DNA from: Chrysochromulina parva
Taxonomy: Eukaryota > Haptophyta > Prymnesiales > Chrysochromulinaceae
DNA length: 53,378 bases
Assembly (NCBI GenBank): GCA_002887195.1
Contig: PJAB01000045.1
Location: 1 to 53,378 of the forward strand
Direction: 5' to 3'
Of this stretch, positions 1 to 9,399 are shown piece after piece. The notes beneath the pieces are model-generated. The model had not been told where the DNA came from and ran no database searches. It was given only the letters and a program-made list of their open reading frames with translations. The position numbers and the translations under genes were made by a program. Each line of letters begins with the position of its first letter. Position 1 is the stretch's first letter.

Positions 1-669
1 CCGCTGCGCGCGGTGCCCGATACGGCGCTGCTCGCCCTCTACGCGAGCATCGCGCACGAGCCGCTCCGGATCTCGGAGCGAATCTCGGAGCGAATCTCGG
101 AGCGAATCTCGGAGCGCGTCCAGCCGCCCATCTCTGTGCAGGAGGATGGCGCTCAGGATGGCGCCAATTACTCCGTCTACTCGAGCGTCCGGCCGCAGGG
201 TGCATCCCTTGGGGCCACATCCATTGGGGCGGATCATGGTGGTGCTGCGGCTGCGGCTGCTGGGGCTGCTGCTCTTGCCGCTGTCCCCGCCGCTTCCGCC
301 GAGGCCGTCGCCATCGAGGCGCTCGCTCTCCTTATGGCTGCCACCCAAACGGGCAGCGGCGCTAGCAGCGGCGACGTCGGCATACTCAGCGACGGCTCGC
401 CTCACGGTGCAGGATTGACAAGAGCACATCTCGTCAATCCACAGCGAAGACTCGTTGACAGGACGATCGATTGGCAGGTCGCGTACTACAACCTGCTCGA
501 CGGCGCGCGCCACCTTAGGCACGCGGTGGCCCGAGCCCTTGTGCCGTCCAGGCTCGCGCGCCGTGCGCCCGCGACGGCGCTCTAGGTGCGCACGCACATC
601 GATGCGGCGCTCACCTTTCTGAGCATACGCGCGGCATCGGCGCTGTGCGTTCTGTGGCTGGCTTGGTAG
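1..669 (+). CDS. 3' end of a gene entering from the left edge; unknown, possibly tail-anchored
   Basis: Frame 1 is open from the first base to a TAG at 583-585, so the gene probably begins outside the window. The product has a RISE tetrapeptide repeat (about bases 70-117), an Ala-rich stretch and a short C-terminal basic region. I propose an in-frame 45-nt intron at 541-585 (GTGCCG...CTCTAG). Removing it replaces the basic tail and stop with a 27-residue hydrophobic end (FLSIRAASALCVLWLAW) stopping at 667-669, which would be a C-terminal membrane anchor. A 45-nt intron is very short, so the alternative is a simple stop at 585. No family is recognised. The reading frame is reasonably sure; the splice is a guess. 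Confidence 0.4.
68..117 (+). repeat. 12-nt tandem repeat (about four RISE codon units)
   Basis: The unit ATCTCGGAGCGA is repeated four times with almost no change and stays in frame, giving RISE-RISE-RISE-RISE in the partial protein. The near-perfect identity suggests recent slippage. Confidence 0.85.
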
Positions 670-1056
670 GCGCAAGGGCTGCTTGCGACCCTGGCTGGCG
701 CGGCGGGGCATTGAGGGGCGTGAAGAAGGTGCGTGGTCGAGGGGCGGGAATGAAGGGCGAGTGGTGCATGAGTGCTGTATGTGCTGAAAGCCGAGCGGAG
801 TGAACAAGGAGAGAGGCATTCTCAGGCCGATCCCGAATCGGCGTTGTGGATTGGAAGTGTCCGCGGCCACAAGCTCGCTGCGGAGCTGCTCGACGGCGTC
901 ACGCACTCAAGTTACTTTTCCCTCCCAAAACGGCGCTTGCGGACTTCTTCTCCCTTCCCAGCGGGAGCGCCGACGGGCCCGTGTGTCGCCGCGCTTCGCG
1001 TTCTCTCCCGATTCGAAGTGCCGGCTCGCACCGAAGGCGTAACGCAATCTCCATCG
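670..1056. other. Intergenic / 5' untranslated stretch, no clear gene
   Basis: The stretch is open in the frame of the downstream Mpv17-like gene from a GTG at 772, but the encoded residues are not Mpv17-like and contain no ATG. I treat it as 5' UTR or promoter. An unseen upstream exon is possible. Confidence 0.4.
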
Positions 1057-1647
1057 ATGCTCGTGGCGCTTCGCCACACTGGCGCGCGGCGGATCCTCGA
1101 GCTGAACGCGGTTGCACAGCGGAATCCGCTAAAGACAAGCCTTGGGGTCACCAGCGCCAAGGCATGCCTCGCCGATCTGTTCACACAGAACAAAATTGAG
1201 CGGCGCGAGCACGTGGACCCGCAGCGATTGGCAACGTTTACGTTGTTTGGCTTCGTGTACCAGGGTGGCATTCAGTATTGGATGGTCAATGTCCTCTGGG
1301 AACGCCTGTTTCCAGGGAGTGGATTGGTGCCGGCGGCGCAGAAAATCCTGGCCATGAACCTCATCTCCGACCCCGTCTTCTTCTTTCCTACCTTCTACAC
1401 GATGCGCACTGTCCTTGCGAACCCGCACGACGCTCTCCATTCGCCGTACAGCGTCGTGAGCACAGCGCTGAGTCTATATAAGGAGCGCTGCTTTGAGGAT
1501 TGGCGCAACTCTTGGGTAATATGGATCCCAGGGCACATGATCACATATGGTGTCATGCCGATGCACCTGCGCATGCCGTGGGTGGCCTCTTTGAGCTTCA
1601 GTTACATGTGCATCCTCTCGTACACAAGAGGTGACAAGGAGAGGTAA
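1057..1647 (+). CDS. Mpv17/PMP22 family integral membrane protein
   Basis: The family consists of small four-helix proteins of peroxisomal, mitochondrial or plastid inner membranes. The fit is good along the whole chain: a start like NPLKTS...CLADLFTQ, then a D-P-Q-R-L-A-T-F block with FGFVYQGGIQYW, a central DPVFFFPTFYTM block, and the hallmark C-terminal WIPGHMITYGVMP followed by LRMPWVA and a final hydrophobic helix ending LSYTRG. From the first in-frame ATG the protein is 196 residues, the usual family length; an earlier GTG at 772 would add 95 non-family residues. The compartment cannot be told from sequence. No intron is needed. Confidence 0.85.
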   Translation: MLVALRHTGARRILELNAVAQRNPLKTSLGVTSAKACLADLFTQNKIERREHVDPQRLATFTLFGFVYQGGIQYWMVNVLWERLFPGSGLVPAAQKILAMNLISDPVFFFPTFYTMRTVLANPHDALHSPYSVVSTALSLYKERCFEDWRNSWVIWIPGHMITYGVMPMHLRMPWVASLSFSYMCILSYTRGDKER

Positions 1648-2083
1648 CCACTCACTAGGAGGGGCTCTCCGCACTGTCAGTGTCCACTCGAAAATCTGCC
1701 CATGAAACAGCTGCGAGCTGCCATGCACCCAGCCTTGCACGGCATGCTCCTTGCATGAAGCTTTTGGCATGGCCACACACCATTATGATTACCTTTTCTA
1801 TATTCGCACGCGACGACCCTTTCACGACACGAGAGCCTTATGCGCGGCACCCGACCTCACAGTGGACACACTGGCGCATTAGAAGGCTCGAATTATGTTC
1901 GCACTATCGTCCGTGCGGCAATGCGCACAAATAATAGACCAGCACAAATAACAGGATCAAGCTTGCGCGGAAAGCTCGAGGGACAGCCGCACGCAAAACG
2001 AAACACGGGTACCGCCCGCACAAGCTCGGTCGGATCTATAATAGAGGCAGCATGCGCATCACGTGCACACACACACTGTTCGA
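1648..2083. other. Convergent intergenic region
   Basis: This lies between the stops of the Mpv17-like gene (+) and the next gene (-). It has lower GC than the genes, and I see no coding signal, RNA gene or repeat. It presumably holds both 3' UTRs. Confidence 0.5.
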
Positions 2084-3016
2084 TTAGCAGCTCGCCTGCT
2101 GCACTTCCGCCCTCGCTGCTTCGCGTGCCGCAAGGAAGCTGCTCCGCTGGGACGAATTAGCGAAGCTGCCGAGCGAAGAGAAGGTGGAGGTGCAGGGCGA
2201 CTCGTCGATGATGCCCACGCCCTGGTCGGCCAATTTGGCCATCAGGGTGCTCCTCTGCTTCGCGCTCCGCATCCGCATCAGCCGGTAAACGTCACCGCGC
2301 TGCTCCCAGATCTCCCTTAGCGTGCTAGCCTCCGGAAAGTTGAAGGTGACGGGCGCGAGCAGCACAGCGGCGAATGCCGTCGCCGCAGCGAGCGGCGTAG
2401 CTGCCGGCTCGGTCTTTGAACTGGCCACCTCAGCCTGGACGTGCGAGACTGGCGGCGACCAGGTCTCTGAGAGGTCCGACGCGCATCCGCCGGCCTTGCG
2501 CACCGCGAGCTTGGGAGTGGCCGGAGCGATGAGCACGGACGCGAACAGTGTCGTACCCTCGTCCTCGTCCTCTTCTGAAATGAGGTTTGCTTCGGTCCCG
2601 TCTGTAAGCACCTGATCTGCAGTCGTGGGAAGCCCTTTGAGCAGCTCAAAAGTACTTGGCACCCGATGTGACGCTGAGGCAGGATCAATGGTCTGCACAT
2701 CGGTCGGATCCGTGGCTTGCTCGGTGGTCGGCGGCTTGCGAGTGGTAAGTGGCTTACGAGTAGCGAGCTTCTGGGAGAAGACGGGTTTCGGAGCTGGGGC
2801 GCGAGGAGGCAGCAGCGTGGTGAGGACAGCACGCTTGGACGTGCTCCCAAATCCGACCGGCTGCACCATCAGAGCGGGTGGCTGCACGCGCAGCCTCTGA
2901 CCGACGTTCACTCGCGACACAGCAGCTCCAGGGCCAATTCCTGCAGCTCCGGGAGCTATGAGCGTCCGCTGAATGCGCATTCGCTGTGGCATGTTCGCAC
3001 AGGAGGTGCGGCACAT
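2084..3016 (-). CDS. Unknown protein, mostly disordered, 310 aa
   Basis: I do not recognise a family. The N-terminal half is basic and Thr/Pro-rich, with short repeats such as TRKPLTTRKPPTT. It is followed by a STFELLKGLP segment, an acidic ISEEDEDEGTT run and an Ala-rich middle. The most structured-looking part is near the C-terminus (residues ~230-275): TLREIWEQRGDVYRLMRMRSAKQRST, then a Ser-rich tail. It starts at an ATG on the minus strand, head-to-head with the next plus-strand gene about 310 bp away. Codon composition is like the neighbours. It could be a nuclear or cytoskeletal linker; that is a guess. Confidence 0.5.
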   Translation of the reverse strand: MCRTSCANMPQRMRIQRTLIAPGAAGIGPGAAVSRVNVGQRLRVQPPALMVQPVGFGSTSKRAVLTTLLPPRAPAPKPVFSQKLATRKPLTTRKPPTTEQATDPTDVQTIDPASASHRVPSTFELLKGLPTTADQVLTDGTEANLISEEDEDEGTTLFASVLIAPATPKLAVRKAGGCASDLSETWSPPVSHVQAEVASSKTEPAATPLAAATAFAAVLLAPVTFNFPEASTLREIWEQRGDVYRLMRMRSAKQRSTLMAKLADQGVGIIDESPCTSTFSSLGSFANSSQRSSFLAAREAARAEVQQASC

Positions 3017-3278
3017 GAGTAGGAAATCGTCTTGGAAATCGTGCGCGAAGAAATGTTCCTTTCGAACGTTAGTTAATTACAGTCGCGACAACCGGTGCAA
3101 CGGCACTGTTAGTGCCCGCTCCGAATACCACCTTAAATGACCCTCGGTGTGCGGCGGCGGTTAGGAGTCTTTAAAGGAATCCCACTCACTCCAAATTCTT
3201 CTTCCGTGAAAGTCGTCCGTCCACGCTCAAGCCATGCCAAGCCAAAGCCAAACCAAGCCAAAGCCCAAGTTTTCGGTA

Positions 3279-3298
3279 TGTGAACAAATTTGTTCACA
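3279..3298. promoter_or_regulatory. 20-bp perfect palindrome before the DUF3431-like gene
   Basis: TGTGAACAAATTTGTTCACA is a perfect inverted repeat. Its right arm contains the TTCACA hexamer found before many genes in this window. It sits 28 nt before the preferred ATG. Confidence 0.5.
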
Positions 3299-3326
3299 GT
3301 CCTCTTCACGCGCCCCGGCAATTTTC

Positions 3327-4343
3327 ATGGCAGCCTCCTCTGCAACGCATGCCGTGCCTTTGCTCCACGCGTCGCATCCCTGGCCGCATCGGTGGCCAGG
3401 CCGCGTTGATTTGCGCTGCATGCATGGTGACAAGGAGGATTGGACGAATCGCACGGTGATCGTGCCGGCCGTGTACAGGGAGTGGCACGGGAAGGCGCCA
3501 CCAGCCTGGCTCAGTGCGCAGTACCCGGTCTATTTGTACCAGCGCGAGAACGCGAGCCTGCCTTGCATGTGCCCGAATCGTGGCTACGAGTCAGGCGTCT
3601 ATTTCACCTTCATCGCGCAGTTGTACAACCAGCTGCCCGCATTCACTGCGTTCATTCAGGCCGACTGGATCTTTTTGACGAAGACGAATGGTGGGCACGG
3701 GTTCCAGTTTTGGCAGCCGCGATGCTGCGAGCAAGGGGCGGGGCGACCGTGGAGCGACTACATGCCGCTCGGTGGCCGGCGGAGCGTCTGGCCACCGCGG
3801 TGTGTGTTCCGATCGACCGCGGTCTACGCCAAATGGGTTGGCCGGCGCAATGGTGCACTCGTGGAGGCCTGCCTGCGCGAGCTGCTGCGTGTGCTCGGCG
3901 TGCCCGTCGCCGTGCGCCCGTACAACCGCTCGCGCCCGCTCAATGTCACCTTCTACACCAACATGAACTTTGTCGTCTCGCGTCGACGCATCCGTTACTA
4001 TACCCACACGGCGTGGCGCGCGCTCGCGACTCGGTTCATCGACGAGGGCGTGTGCTTGCCGCAGACGGTCGCGACGGCAGCGCCGAATGGGGGCGCCGTC
4101 GCGGGCGCACCGGCCCGTGGCGCGCTGCCGGCTGCCAGCTACGCCAGCGGGTACGGCGGCGACGTACCCGATGTGGAGGACGCGGCACGGCATGCAAAGT
4201 ACACTCTAGGGATGGCAACAGAGATCATCTCGCAGACAATCTTCAACTTCAACCCGTTGGAGGAAGGGCCTGCGCCGCAGGTGCCGAGAGACCACGAGTG
4301 CGAGCGGCAAGCAAGCACAAGCTGCGCACACTCCAATCCGTGA
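3327..4343 (+). CDS. DUF3431-like protein (putative glycosyltransferase-type fold)
   Basis: The core at residues ~25-115 resembles DUF3431: a DWTNRTVIVPAVY strand, then YPVYLYQREN, a PNRGYESGVYFTFIAQLY segment and LPAFTAFIQAD, where the family typically has a Y-DKG, an N-x-GRE and a VFLQ block. A second block (NVTFYTNMNFVVSRRRIRYY) also fits a donor-binding type of enzyme. DUF3431 proteins are of unproven function, often found near surface-glycan genes. Two ATGs are possible, 3234 and 3327. I prefer 3327 because the palindrome and TTCACA lie just before it, but 3234 would add 31 Lys/Gln/Ser-rich residues. Several Cys residues (PCMCPN, RCC) suggest a secretory lumen. The C-terminus is low-complexity. 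Confidence 0.55.
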   Translation: MAASSATHAVPLLHASHPWPHRWPGRVDLRCMHGDKEDWTNRTVIVPAVYREWHGKAPPAWLSAQYPVYLYQRENASLPCMCPNRGYESGVYFTFIAQLYNQLPAFTAFIQADWIFLTKTNGGHGFQFWQPRCCEQGAGRPWSDYMPLGGRRSVWPPRCVFRSTAVYAKWVGRRNGALVEACLRELLRVLGVPVAVRPYNRSRPLNVTFYTNMNFVVSRRRIRYYTHTAWRALATRFIDEGVCLPQTVATAAPNGGAVAGAPARGALPAASYASGYGGDVPDVEDAARHAKYTLGMATEIISQTIFNFNPLEEGPAPQVPRDHECERQASTSCAHSNP

Positions 4344-4852
4344 TGAGAGCGGAGACGGCTTGGGGCCCTCGCTGGTCACAACTAGCAGATAGAGAGATAG
4401 AGTCAGCAGTGCTCAATTCGCAAGGCCTGTACTCGTGTAGTTGCATCATTACATCTTCAGCCACGACACACTAGAGTGCAAATTCTGACGATAAAAGTCA
4501 TCAGAGCATCAGTAATTACACCGTAGAGCGCAGTCGCAACTCGTATGAATCCCCTCCGAGTGCTTATTAGAACATATGATCTTATGACTTATCCACTGTC
4601 CCGTCCGGCTCGTCGGGCGGACGTAAAAACTGACACCCCGTACGCTGTCTGGGTGCGGTTGGGCTGGGCGGAACGGTCAACGCATACACAGGACGCCACA
4701 GCCTGTTTATTCACATTCCGCTGGGCTATTCACACCTCGAGACAATCGTGTAACAGACGCGCTTTTCGAAGTTCTCCAGTCTTGCTCAGGTCAGGCAACG
4801 GCCACAGGCAGCAACGGCCACCGTGGCCCAGCACGCGCCTTCGCAGCCTCCA
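4344..4852. other. Intergenic spacer and 5' UTR of the dynein-assembly gene
   Basis: No gene is seen. Two TTCACA hexamers (4710-4715 and 4729-4734) lie about 120-145 nt before the downstream ATG. Confidence 0.5.
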
Positions 4853-7800
4853 ATGCCTAGCAAGCCAGTTGGCCCTGGCGGCATGATGCCCGACGACTCG
4901 CAGGGCGCCTCGCTGAGCGACGCATCCGGACCGATCAACGCGCTCGAGGCCGACCGCTACTGCGAGGAGCTGCGCACCTTCGACTTCGGCGTGATGGGTA
5001 ACCACGCGTGGATGAAGCAGCACGAGTTCTTGCAGAAGCTCAACCTGCAGGCGCACGTGAACGCGAGCCAGCAGCGCGACGAGTTCGTGCTCGAGGCGAT
5101 GATCCTGCACGAGAAGTTGCCGCTCATCATCCGCGAGCTCATCGCATCCGAGCTGTGGAAGCAGAACGCGTACCCGCTCATCAAGGACTGGCTCGCGAAG
5201 AACAACTCGATCAAGGGCTACATGCTCCTGTTCCACGAGGGCGTGCTTGCGAACATGCTCGAGGCACTCCTCTACCACAAGCAGGGGTGCGATGCCGCTG
5301 GCGACGCAATCATCGAGCTCGTCGACTATTGCCACCGCAAGCTCATGTTCCTGCTGAACGCGCCGCCGCCGGCGCCGCTGGCCAAGGATCACGACGAGTT
5401 CAAGAAGCAGCTGCTAGCCGAAACGGACGAGGACCACAGCCGCGAGCAGGAGCACGCGATCAACATGAACTGCGCCTTCGCCTCCGTCTCCATCACACGT
5501 TTCCTCACGGACCACTTGGACACGCTGCCGCTCGCGGTGACGGCGCGCATTCTAGACACGTACGATCTTCTGATGGTGCTCTGCCCGCTGCTCGAGGCGC
5601 GGCCGTGGGAGCATGAGTCGACGGACAAGGAGGGCAACACGGTCGTGCGCCGCTACGTCCAGAACCACTGGCAGAAGGTGCCCCCGGGCGAGCTGCGTAA
5701 GATGCACAAGTGCGAGATCCAGATCTGGCTAGCGATCTACAACCTGATGCAAGATAAGGAGATTCGGCGCCGGTACCAGTTCAACACGTTCCGCAAGAAC
5801 GCGGTGCTGCGGATCCGCAAGTTCTTGAACGAGGGCACTGTTGACCAGATCCCGATCCTGGTCGACCTCCAGCGCTCCCTCGACGAGATGACGTTGATGC
5901 AAGTGCCGCCCTCAGCCGAGGCCGCACCCGCGTACTTGCTCGAGCAGTTGCCGGAGATGCGCCAATCCCTCTCGCAGGGCGTGGACTGGAAGAAGGTGGT
6001 TGAGGAGCAGAAGGCGGGCGCGCTCAACGATTCAGAGGAGGAGAAGCGCCGCCAAGCTGCCGAGCTGTCTGGCCTCTTCGACCTGGACGGTATGGATGAG
6101 ATCTTGTCCAAGGAGGTGGGCGCGCCGGTTGAGGAGGCCTTCCACTACTACACGCAGCTCACGGTGACGGGTGACGAGGGCGAGCAGATCGTGAGCTTCA
6201 CGGCCGAGTCCGAGGGGACCGACCTGAGCCCGCAGGCGCCGTACCGCATCGAGGGTGACGACAAGAAACGCCTCATCCCCGCACGGTACAACAGCAACGC
6301 GGTGGTCACCGCGTCGCTCAACGGTGGCGGCGGCGCCAAGCCATGGCAGGTGAGCGGCCGTCTGTCGCTGCTCGAGGGGAAGAAGAAGCAGTGGCTGCAG
6401 CTCGGGTTCGATCCGTACGCTATGCGCGTCCAACTCCACGTGCTTGCCGAAGCCGACGGCTCTGGCTACCACCTGATTCACGCGCGGGTGACGCCGCCGC
6501 CGTCGTGCCAGCTCATCCTGCGCTTCACGCCGCGCAAGCAGGGGCAGCACGACGTGCTCGTGCGCGCGCGTGGGCGCGGCGTGGCCGCACAGACGCCGTT
6601 CGAAGTCGAAGTCGTGGACAGGGCGGTGCGCGTGCCCAAGCTGTGTTCGGCCTCGGCCGTCCTGCGAGTGGGCGAGGGTGAGAGCGTGGAGGAGGCCACG
6701 TGCGAGCCTGTAGACATGTCGCTCTCCGGGGCCTCCCAGATGGTGTGGCGTCAGCTCGGCAAGGAGCACACGGAGGTGCGCGTGCAGCTCAAGCTCGCAC
6801 CCGCGGCCGAGGGAGGCTTCACGATCACCGCCATCCGCGTCACACCGCCCACCGTCTTCCGATCGAGTGGCGCGCGGGAGATAGCCACTGACAAGGAGAG
6901 CGCCGGCACCGATGTGGCCACTGGTGGCCGGCGCGTTGTCGCGTCGAGCGATGGCAGTGAGCCGGCGGCGCCACCCGCGCCGCCGCCGCCGTCGCAAAAG
7001 AAGAAGGAGAATGTGCCGCCGAAACCAACGACACCGCCGAGCGAGCCAGTTGCGAAGAGCACCGGCGCAGCAGCCAAAGCAGTCGAGGCTTCGTCAGCTT
7101 CATCGCAAAAGAAGCACGTGCGGCCCGAGTGGACGAAGATTGACGACGACGAGCCTCGGATCGTCGAGATCGTGCCTGAGCCCGCAGCGCCCACCCCGCC
7201 GCCGCCTGCGCCGCCCAAGGCGGCTGAGCCGGCCAAAGCGGCCGCACCGCCCGATGGCGACGGAGAGTTTCTCGAGGCGAGCGCCTTCGCGGGCGCCAAG
7301 GATGGCTACGTGTTCAAAAAGGGCAAGGCGGGGCTCGGCTATTACCGTGATGCGAAGGAGAGCGCCAAGAAAAAGGTGGCCTTCGCTGGCCCAGACTACA
7401 ATGCGCCTGCGCCCGCGGCGGACAAGGTGGAGGTGAGCGAGCCAGCGACTCTGGAGGCGATGGAGGCCAAGAAGGCGGCGGACGCGCTCTTCTCCTCGGG
7501 CAACGTGGCGGCTGCGGCAGCTGCATACAGCGAGCTACTCAAGGAGCACGCACCCAAGACGATTCTGGGCCATGCGGCGCTCTGCAACCGCTCTGCGTGC
7601 TACCTCGCGATGCAGCATTGGTCGGAGTGCATCGCAGACTGCAGCGAGGGGATCGAGACGGCGCCTAAAGACACGAAGACCGAGGCGAAGAAGATCAAGC
7701 TGCATCTGCGCCGCGCCGAGGCACGGCTAGCGCTCGGGTTGCGCGAGCTCGCGCATGCAGATGTGCACACGGCCGATCGGCTCGTCACGAAGGACGATCT

Positions 7801-8212
7801 CGCGTCCGAGGCGCAGGTCAAAGCTTTCAAGGCTCGCCTTGCAGAGAAGCGATCTGCGGAGATGCCGGAGGATGCTCCCTCGATGCTCACGCCTCGCGCG
7901 CAGGTGGCGCCAGCGGCCGCTGGGCAGCCGCCCGCGACCACGCTCGCGACCACGCTCGCGACCACGCCCTCTGTCGAGCTGACAGTGACCGGCGAGGCGC
8001 CGTCGCGAACGGTGAGCGTCACGATCGTACTGCCGGGCGTCGCCAAGATCTCCGAGGTCGAGCTCACGATCTCGCCGTACGAGGTCGCGGTGCACGGCGC
8101 CGGCTACGCGCTCACGCAGGCGCTCCCTTTCAAAGTGGACGACAGCCTCGCGTCCGCAAAGTTCTCGGCCAAAGCGGCGAGCCTGCGGGTCAAGGCGCCC
8201 GAGGCGAGCTAG
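4853..8212 (+). CDS. ZMYND10 (DNAAF7)-like dynein-arm assembly factor fused to TPR and CS-like domains
   Basis: Residues ~30-370 match the helical N-terminal region of ZMYND10: the EELRTFDFG start, MKQHEFLQKLNLQAH, the EAMILHEKLPLIIRELIASE helix, VDYCHRKL and the MHKCEIQIWLAIYNLM / LNEGTVDQIPILVDLQRSLDEM block. ZMYND10 is needed in cytoplasm to fold axonemal dynein heavy chains. No Cys/His-rich MYND zinc finger is present. Instead there are two similar beta-rich stretches (residues ~500-670), a Pro/Lys-rich linker, a TPR block (~865-980, NRSACYLAMQHWSECIADC) and a C-terminal CS/PIH1-like domain (~1040-1119, SVTIVLPGVAKISEVEL). TPR and CS domains are what other assembly factors (SPAG1, DNAAF4, PIH proteins) use to bind HSP90/HSP70. 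The length, 1119 aa without introns, is more than twice ZMYND10's usual ~440. Start: first ATG; a GTG at 4823 is also in frame. Confidence 0.82.
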   Translation: MPSKPVGPGGMMPDDSQGASLSDASGPINALEADRYCEELRTFDFGVMGNHAWMKQHEFLQKLNLQAHVNASQQRDEFVLEAMILHEKLPLIIRELIASELWKQNAYPLIKDWLAKNNSIKGYMLLFHEGVLANMLEALLYHKQGCDAAGDAIIELVDYCHRKLMFLLNAPPPAPLAKDHDEFKKQLLAETDEDHSREQEHAINMNCAFASVSITRFLTDHLDTLPLAVTARILDTYDLLMVLCPLLEARPWEHESTDKEGNTVVRRYVQNHWQKVPPGELRKMHKCEIQIWLAIYNLMQDKEIRRRYQFNTFRKNAVLRIRKFLNEGTVDQIPILVDLQRSLDEMTLMQVPPSAEAAPAYLLEQLPEMRQSLSQGVDWKKVVEEQKAGALNDSEEEKRRQAAELSGLFDLDGMDEILSKEVGAPVEEAFHYYTQLTVTGDEGEQIVSFTAESEGTDLSPQAPYRIEGDDKKRLIPARYNSNAVVTASLNGGGGAKPWQVSGRLSLLEGKKKQWLQLGFDPYAMRVQLHVLAEADGSGYHLIHARVTPPPSCQLILRFTPRKQGQHDVLVRARGRGVAAQTPFEVEVVDRAVRVPKLCSASAVLRVGEGESVEEATCEPVDMSLSGASQMVWRQLGKEHTEVRVQLKLAPAAEGGFTITAIRVTPPTVFRSSGAREIATDKESAGTDVATGGRRVVASSDGSEPAAPPAPPPPSQKKKENVPPKPTTPPSEPVAKSTGAAAKAVEASSASSQKKHVRPEWTKIDDDEPRIVEIVPEPAAPTPPPPAPPKAAEPAKAAAPPDGDGEFLEASAFAGAKDGYVFKKGKAGLGYYRDAKESAKKKVAFAGPDYNAPAPAADKVEVSEPATLEAMEAKKAADALFSSGNVAAAAAAYSELLKEHAPKTILGHAALCNRSACYLAMQHWSECIADCSEGIETAPKDTKTEAKKIKLHLRRAEARLALGLRELAHADVHTADRLVTKDDLASEAQVKAFKARLAEKRSAEMPEDAPSMLTPRAQVAPAAAGQPPATTLATTLATTPSVELTVTGEAPSRTVSVTIVLPGVAKISEVELTISPYEVAVHGAGYALTQALPFKVDDSLASAKFSAKAASLRVKAPEAS

Positions 8213-8781
8213 GCGCCGTCATGTTTTGGAAATACTCTTGCTACCGGAGACGTAACGGACACAGTTGCGCGCCAGGGACGACACCGGGAGACTACAGGAT
8301 TCCCGAGCGACACGCGCCCAGAACTCGCCCATATGGTTTCCTCCCACTCGCACGTCGTTCCTCTCGGTGAGCGCGGAGATATGCCTCAGCCTCACTCGAG
8401 CAAGTCCAAGTGCATCCCTACAGCTGTAGGGCCTGTAGCGCGTCTCCTGGTCGGTGAGAAACCTTAAGAAGTCGAAGAAACGAAAGCATAAGCAAGTTAA
8501 CGATCTATTTGATAATTATATATCATTATCTATTATCATATCGATGTAGAACGGAAGAAATCAAGAAAAAGCTAAAGCACCGGACCGCGAGCGAAGGGGC
8601 AAGCGAAGGGGTCGACAATAATCAAAATGTTGTACCGAACCGCGAACGCGTTCCTTGTGTTGCTGAAAAGATAGCGCACGTTGTGTTCACAGGAACAGCT
8701 GCAAGGCCTAGGAACAGCAGTACAAATCAGGAGCGGTCCCTAGAAAAGCGTGCTGGCACGCGACGAGGCGACTCCGGCTGG
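8213..8781. other. Intergenic region with an AT-rich island
   Basis: About 570 bp with no convincing gene. Bases ~8500-8545 are strikingly AT-rich (TTATATATCATTATC-like) against a GC-rich background. A TTCACA hexamer (8686-8691) precedes the next ATG by 90 nt. Confidence 0.5.
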
Positions 8782-9399
8782 ATGGTCAGCAGCGTAGCGA
8801 CGGCATTGGCTTGCTGCTTCTGTTGCGGCGTGGCCGAGTACGTGCGCCGGCAACGAGCAGCGCGCATGTTCGGGAACGATCAGCGCTACAAAGCCTTGTC
8901 AACAATGGATGCTACCAACGACGATGAGGACGACGACGATTACGACGGATTCGACACGGAGTTGCCCGAACCCTCTTTGCCCGAACCCTCCAAGAGGGAA
9001 CCGATTGCCGACCCGAACTTGATGGACTTCTCGTCATCCAGCCTGCCGGTGACGCCCGGACCATCTGCCGGGCGGCCAAGCGTCTTGAGTGCTTCGAGGT
9101 GCGTGCCTTGCCCAAACGCAGGCGAAACCGCATTCTTGTCCGCACGGGAGGCGCTCACGCTCGCCCCCGCCGCGGCACTCGCAAGAGCCGTCCCTGCATG
9201 ATACCTGCATGACTGTGCTCGCGCGTGCATTACCGTGTGCTCGTGCGTCAGTGCCTCGTGGGTTGACGAGATGAACGCTGAGCTAGCAGAGTTTGACGCG
9301 CTGACGGCCACGACACTCGACGAAAGCCGGGACGCAGGATGGGAGTTTGCCATGGACGACGAGCTACAGAACAAGCTTGCGACGCCGCGCAGGCGGTGA
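8782..9399 (+). CDS. Small spliced single-pass membrane protein with acidic tail, unknown
   Basis: Two exons, 8782-9098 and 9252-9399, give 154 residues. The N-terminus (MVSSVATALACCFCCGVAEY) is a signal-anchor with a CCFCC cluster that could be palmitoylated. It is followed by RRQRAARMF and an acidic DDEDDDDYDGFDTELPE stretch with two LPEPS repeats. Exon 2 continues with DEMNAELAEFDALTATTLDE and ends KLATPRRR. The intron starts AG|GTGCGTG and ends CGTCAG (phase 2). Without splicing the frame closes after a low-complexity tail at 9201. No family is recognised. Its layout (short membrane anchor, long acidic cytosolic tail) suggests an adaptor or trafficking protein, but that is inference. Confidence 0.5.
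9099..9251 (+). other. Predicted intron, 153 nt, phase 2
   Basis: The donor is AG|GTGCGTG and the acceptor is GCGTCAG|T. Removal joins two exons whose acidic composition is continuous. The intron contains the in-frame stop at 9199-9201. No TGATTGCC repeats are seen in it. Confidence 0.55.

Noticed and set aside
3276..3299. GTATGT...TTCACAG looks like a 24-nt intron
   Set aside because: Far too short to splice; better read as a palindromic promoter element ahead of the ATG at 3327.
3440..4474. 344-codon open frame overlapping the DUF3431-like gene
   Set aside because: Arg/Ala-rich composition typical of a shadow frame in GC-rich DNA; the other frame has the family motifs.
6032..6997. Long open frame antisense to the dynein-assembly gene
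   Set aside because: Arg/His/Leu-rich mirror of a conserved gene on the other strand.
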